Origin: Symbiodinium natans
Taxonomy: Eukaryota > Sar > Dinophyceae > Suessiales > Symbiodiniaceae
DNA length: 64,000 bases
Direction of reading: 5' to 3'
Assembly: GCA_905221605.1 (NCBI GenBank)
Contig: CAJNDS010002126.1
Coordinates: forward strand, 186,501-250,500
In this document: positions 61,230 through 64,000 of the stretch, piece by piece
Layout: each line of letters starts with the position of its first letter
Numbering within the stretch: the stretch's first letter is position 1
The notes under the pieces: model-generated
Databases searched by the model: none
The model's input: the letters and a program-made list of their open reading frames with translations, nothing else
Told to the model about the DNA's origin: nothing
Program-made: the position numbers and the translations under genes

Positions 61230-61768
61230 GCCTAAACCCTAAACCCTAAACCCTAAACCCTAAACCCTAAACCCTAAACCCTAAACCCTAAACCCTAAAC
61301 CCTAAACCCTAAATGCTAAACCCTAAACCCTAAACCCCTAAACCCTAAACCCCAATAAGCCCAAACCCCTGAGAGTTGCAAGTCTTGGGGTGGGACGGTC
61401 TGCTACGCGCTATACAAAAAGCACACTTCCGTCTAGGGTGTAGGGGGTTTAGGTTTAGGGGTTTAGCGTTTAGGCTTTAGGGTTTAGGGGGTTTGGGGGG
61501 TTTAGGGTTTAGGCCCTATCTTTTTTGGGCCGTTGAGCCTACACTATATGTCACATTCCATGGTTTGTGGCCAGCCGAGGGAAACACCATGTAGATCTTA
61601 ACCAGACCGTTGCCCAATACGAGATTCTTGGATGTTCTCGACTTCGGAAGATTTTGTTGATTTTGAAAACGTTTGAGGTTTTGGATCAAGTGTTTGATTG
61701 AATTCAGGATTTGTGGCACACAGGTCTTTTAGATTCTATTTACTTTCCTCACGATGCGAGCTACCAAG
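61230..61768. other. intron: CCCTAAA array then unique sequence
   Basis: CCCTAAA to 61,370, short TTTAGGG-type words at 61,435-61,515, then AT-richer unique sequence without a firm exon. Confidence 0.6.
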
Positions 61769-61882
61769 GTCTGTACTTACCGACGATGAGCGCGATCGCG
61801 TCTATGACTTCCGGTGGTACAGCTTGTTCCTCTTGCCGGGGGTCGTGTGCGTGGTGTACCCTGGCCTCCACCGAAGCCTCAA
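61769..61882 (+). CDS. probable exon
   Basis: GCTACCAAG|GTCTGT. Two frames are open: SVLTDDERDRVYDFRWYSLF with a hydrophobic LLPGVVCVVYPGL, and LYLPTMSAIASMTSGGTACS. The first is favoured as a membrane segment. Confidence 0.45.
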
Positions 61883-62115
61883 ACCCTGAACCCCTGATCC
61901 CTAGACGCGAACTTAAACGTTAAACAAGGTCAGTTTGTACGTGACAGGGGAAGGGAGTGGGACGGGAGGGGAGGAAAGGAAGGGAGGAGGGAAGGAGTGA
62001 GTGGTCCATCATCAATGCAGGCAGCACTCCTCCTTACTGTGGAAGGCACCTAAACCCTAAACCTTGAACCCTAAACCCTAAACACTAAATCCTAAACTAA
62101 ACCCTACACCCGAAG

Positions 62116-62205
62116 CCTCTTCCGAAGCTCGAGCAGATTCTGGCCCATGTTGCTCTAATACCCACGTGTCCCGGCAGGTTTCACATGGCCTTTGGCTGTT
62201 CAGAA
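62116..62205 (+). CDS. probable exon before a telomeric intron
   Basis: CCCGAAG|CCTCTT to TCAGAA|GCCCTAAACC (GC donor). Thirty codons in phase 0: PLPKLEQILAHVALIPTCPG and RFHMAFGCSE. The next exon (62,356) is also phase 0, so the two join without a frame change. Confidence 0.65.
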
Positions 62206-62355
62206 GCCCTAAACCCTAAAACCTAAACCCTAAACCCTAAACCCTAAACCCTAAATCCTAAACCCTAGACCCTAAACCCTAAACCCTAAACCCTAAACCC
62301 TAAACCCTAAACCCTAAACCCTAACCCTAAACCCTAAACCCTGAACCTAAGGCAG
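62206..62355 (+). repeat. 150-nt intron composed of CCCTAAA repeats
   Basis: GCCCTAAACCCTAAAACC, then about 19 CCCTAAA-type units with few variants, then CTGAACCTAAGGCAG. It supplies the GC donor; the terminal AAGGCAG supplies the AG acceptor. Confidence 0.75.
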
Positions 62356-62489
62356 GCCACATTCTACTGGTTCCTGCTGGCCGCCGCCTTTGTCGTGGCC
62401 ACGACACGGGTGAAGGCCAACACGGATCGCCTTCTGGTCTTCACTGCCCTCACCAAGGAATCTAAAGTCGCCCCGCGGCTCAAGAAGAA
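62356..62489 (+). CDS. probable exon with membrane helix
   Basis: AAGGCAG|GCCACA to AAGAA|GTACCCTAAACC, where the donor GT directly precedes CCCTAAA. Reads ATFYWFLLAAAFVVATTRVK, ANTDRLLVFTALTKESKVAP and RLKKK: a membrane helix and a basic cytosolic tail. No family recognised. Confidence 0.7.
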
Positions 62490-62815
62490 GTACCCTAAAC
62501 CCTAAACCCTAAACCCTAAACCCTAAACCCTAAACCCTACACCCTAAACCCTAAACCCTACACCCTAAACCCTGAACCTTAAACCCTAACCCTAAACCCT
62601 AAACCCCAAACCCTAAGCCCTAAACCCTAAACCCTAAACCCCAAACCCTAAACCCTAAACCCTAAACCCTGAACCCTGAACCCCAAACCCTCCCTAAACC
62701 CTAAACCCTAAACCCTCAAGCCGAACATTCAAGCTCAAAGGTCTGAATTCTAGGTCCGCCCGAGGGTTTGGGGTTCAGGGTTCAGGGTTAGGGTTTAGGG
62801 TTTAGGTGTCCGCAG
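62490..62815 (+). repeat. CCCTAAA/CCCTGAA-filled intron
   Basis: Telomere-like units from 62,492 to 62,720 with CCCTACA, CCCTGAA and CCCCAAA variants, then a short TTTAGGG-oriented run and GTCCGCAG. Confidence 0.85.
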
Positions 62816-62910
62816 CCTCATGTTCGCTTGAGCCCTCCGCACGAGCTGAGGAGATGTGGACGAAGAAGAACCGCGACGAGTTGATGAAGACACCCGACGG
62901 ATGCAGAACA
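62816..62910 (+). CDS. probable exon
   Basis: GTCCGCAG|CCTCAT to GCAGAACA|GTTGAA. Reads SLEPSARAEEMWTKKNRDEL and MKTPDGCRT. Phase to the previous exon is not resolved. Confidence 0.55.
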
Positions 62911-63269
62911 GTTGAAACCCCAAGCCCCCCAGCCCTAAACCCCAAACCCTACACCACAAACCCGCAAACCCCAAGCCCAAACCCCTAGAAACCCTATAAA
63001 GACTGTAAGCTTTACAAACCCTGTAGAACCCTATAACCCTCCAAACCCGAAAAGCTCCTAAGCCCCAAAGCCCCAAAGCCTTGAAACTAACCCACTACCC
63101 CACCATGTCACCAAATTCCTCTGCATCTGGTGGAGGTGGAGCAGGGATGGACGTGATATTCCTAAACCCTAGACCCTAAACCCTAAACCCTAAACCCTAA
63201 ACCCTACACCCTAAACCCTAAACCCTAAACCCTAAACCCTAAACCCTAAACCCTGCGTCTCGCGTGTAG

Positions 63270-63318
63270 GTCGGCTGGGTGGGAGGAGCGTAGGCGGGAC
63301 CTGAGAGGCATCGTGGGG
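63270..63318 (+). CDS. probable short exon
   Basis: GCGTGTAG|GTCGGC to TCGTGG|GGGTTTGG. Reads SAGWEERRRDLRGIV. Confidence 0.45.
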
Positions 63319-63590
63319 GTTTGGGGTGGGTTTAGGGTTTAGGGTTTAGGGTTCAGGGTTCTTCAGGGTCGGGGGTTTAAGGTTTAGGGTTGAGTAGCAT
63401 GCAGGATCCCTGACCCAAAACTTCAAACCCTGCGACGCTCCCTACAACCCTTCGAGGATCTTTAAAAAGGTCCCCAAACCCAAGGGGGCGCTGCCTTAGG
63501 GGTGCAAGGTAGAGTCCCTTGAGAGTTTTTTTGGGGTTTAGGGTTTAGGGTTTAGGGTTTAGGGTTTAAGGTTTAGGGTTTAGGGTTTAG

Positions 63591-63677
63591 GGATTCTGCC
63601 CGAGGATCGTCTCCAAGCATTATGAGACGCAGCTGCCCAGCGATGCCAGTGAAGCCTTCAAGATCTTCACGGCCAGG
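63591..63677 (+). CDS. probable exon using a telomeric AG acceptor
   Basis: TTTAGGGTTTAG|GGATTC to GCCAGG|GTTGAGGGTTTAGGG. Reads GFCPRIVSKHYETQLPSDAS and EAFKIFTAR. Both splice sites lie at the edges of TTTAGGG blocks. Confidence 0.6.
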
Positions 63678-63786
63678 GTTGAGGGTTTAGGGTTTAGGGT
63701 TTAGGGTTTCAGGGCTGCAGGATGTCGGGTGTATGATTGCAGGCTTCAGGGTTGATTCAGAATCTAAGTTGGCTCATCCGGCATAT

Positions 63787-63803
63787 GTGTGTGTGTGTGT
63801 GCG

Positions 63804-63834
<31 letters not shown>

Positions 63835-63870
63835 CTATATATGTATACATACATGTGTGTGTGTGTGTTG
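63787..63870. repeat. GT/AT/GT microsatellite
   Basis: (TG)n, (TA)n and (TG)n in series. Same composition as 37,291-37,372. Confidence 0.9.
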
Positions 63871-64000
63871 TTTGTTTTTTGGCTTTTGTTCGCGCCCATG
63901 TTCCGAAAAGGCGAATGCTACAACAAGACCTTGCGTAAACCACGGAACCTCTGAAAGCCCGAATCCCGAATCCACAAGCCCTAAACCCTCTAACCTCTAA

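Larger units (their letters stand above)
34295..63720. repeat. mosaic of interstitial telomere-like blocks
   Basis: More than 40 blocks of CCCTAAA or TTTAGGG, mostly 30-150 bp (up to about 410 bp), in both orientations and often switching orientation across a single short exon. Degenerate units (CCCTGAA, CCCGAAA, CCCCAAA, TTTTAGGG) are common. Exons of recognisable genes lie between blocks, so most are intronic. Confidence 0.9.

Noticed and set aside
1-64000. tRNA, rRNA, CRISPR or bacterial operon features
   Set aside because: None recognised by eye on either strand; regular repeats present are satellites without spacer variation.

Overview
The window looks like nuclear DNA of a dinoflagellate (confidence about 0.85). 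The evidence is plant/dinoflagellate-type telomere sequence (TTTAGGG/CCCTAAA) scattered through the right half, many very short exons on one strand with GC as well as GT donors, retroelement and virus-like proteins of kinds I associate with dinoflagellate genomes, and huge tracts of simple and tandem repeats. No bacterial operon, rRNA, tRNA or CRISPR array was recognised. Exon boundaries are read by eye from open frames and splice dinucleotides, so they are hypotheses.

Layout. 1-9 kb: low-density sequence with four minus-strand open frames of unknown function, one decayed coding stretch and a diverged segmental repeat. 9.5-13.75 kb: a foldback (inverted-repeat) element whose right arm is interrupted by about 2.2 kb of G-rich and other tandem repeats flanked by a 9-bp direct repeat. 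13.99-25.4 kb: a decayed virus-like DNA element. Its minus-strand genes are a 180-aa protein, a large PolB/HNH-like protein, a fibre protein with a C-terminal S74-type chaperone, an rve integrase and a dioxygenase-like protein. An inversion of about 14,083-15,419 cut the integrase and dioxygenase genes, and a reverse-transcriptase element (about 17.85-22.89 kb) lies between fibre and polymerase. 25.4-28.2 kb: minisatellites, some in mirror orientation. 28.6-34.4 kb: plus-strand gene pieces, chiefly a Crinkler/RHS-like P-loop NTPase plus PD-(D/E)XK nuclease, preceded by an exon-bearing 341-bp tandem duplication and followed by two broken glycosyltransferase pieces.

34.3-64 kb: a mosaic in which short open, splice-bounded segments alternate with blocks of CCCTAAA/TTTAGGG in both orientations. 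Three are recognisable as exons of conserved genes: a KH-domain protein (38.2-39.1 kb), a TrmY-like RNA methyltransferase (44.2-44.9 kb) and an MgtE/SLC41-like magnesium transporter (47.5-49.4 kb). The telomere-like blocks therefore sit inside introns of real genes rather than marking a chromosome end. Several introns begin GCCCTAAACC and at least two consist almost wholly of telomere repeat.

The two most interesting signals are these telomere-repeat introns, and the virus-like element whose two split genes are rejoined on paper by a single inversion and whose two upstream genes share a nearly identical 45-bp leader.
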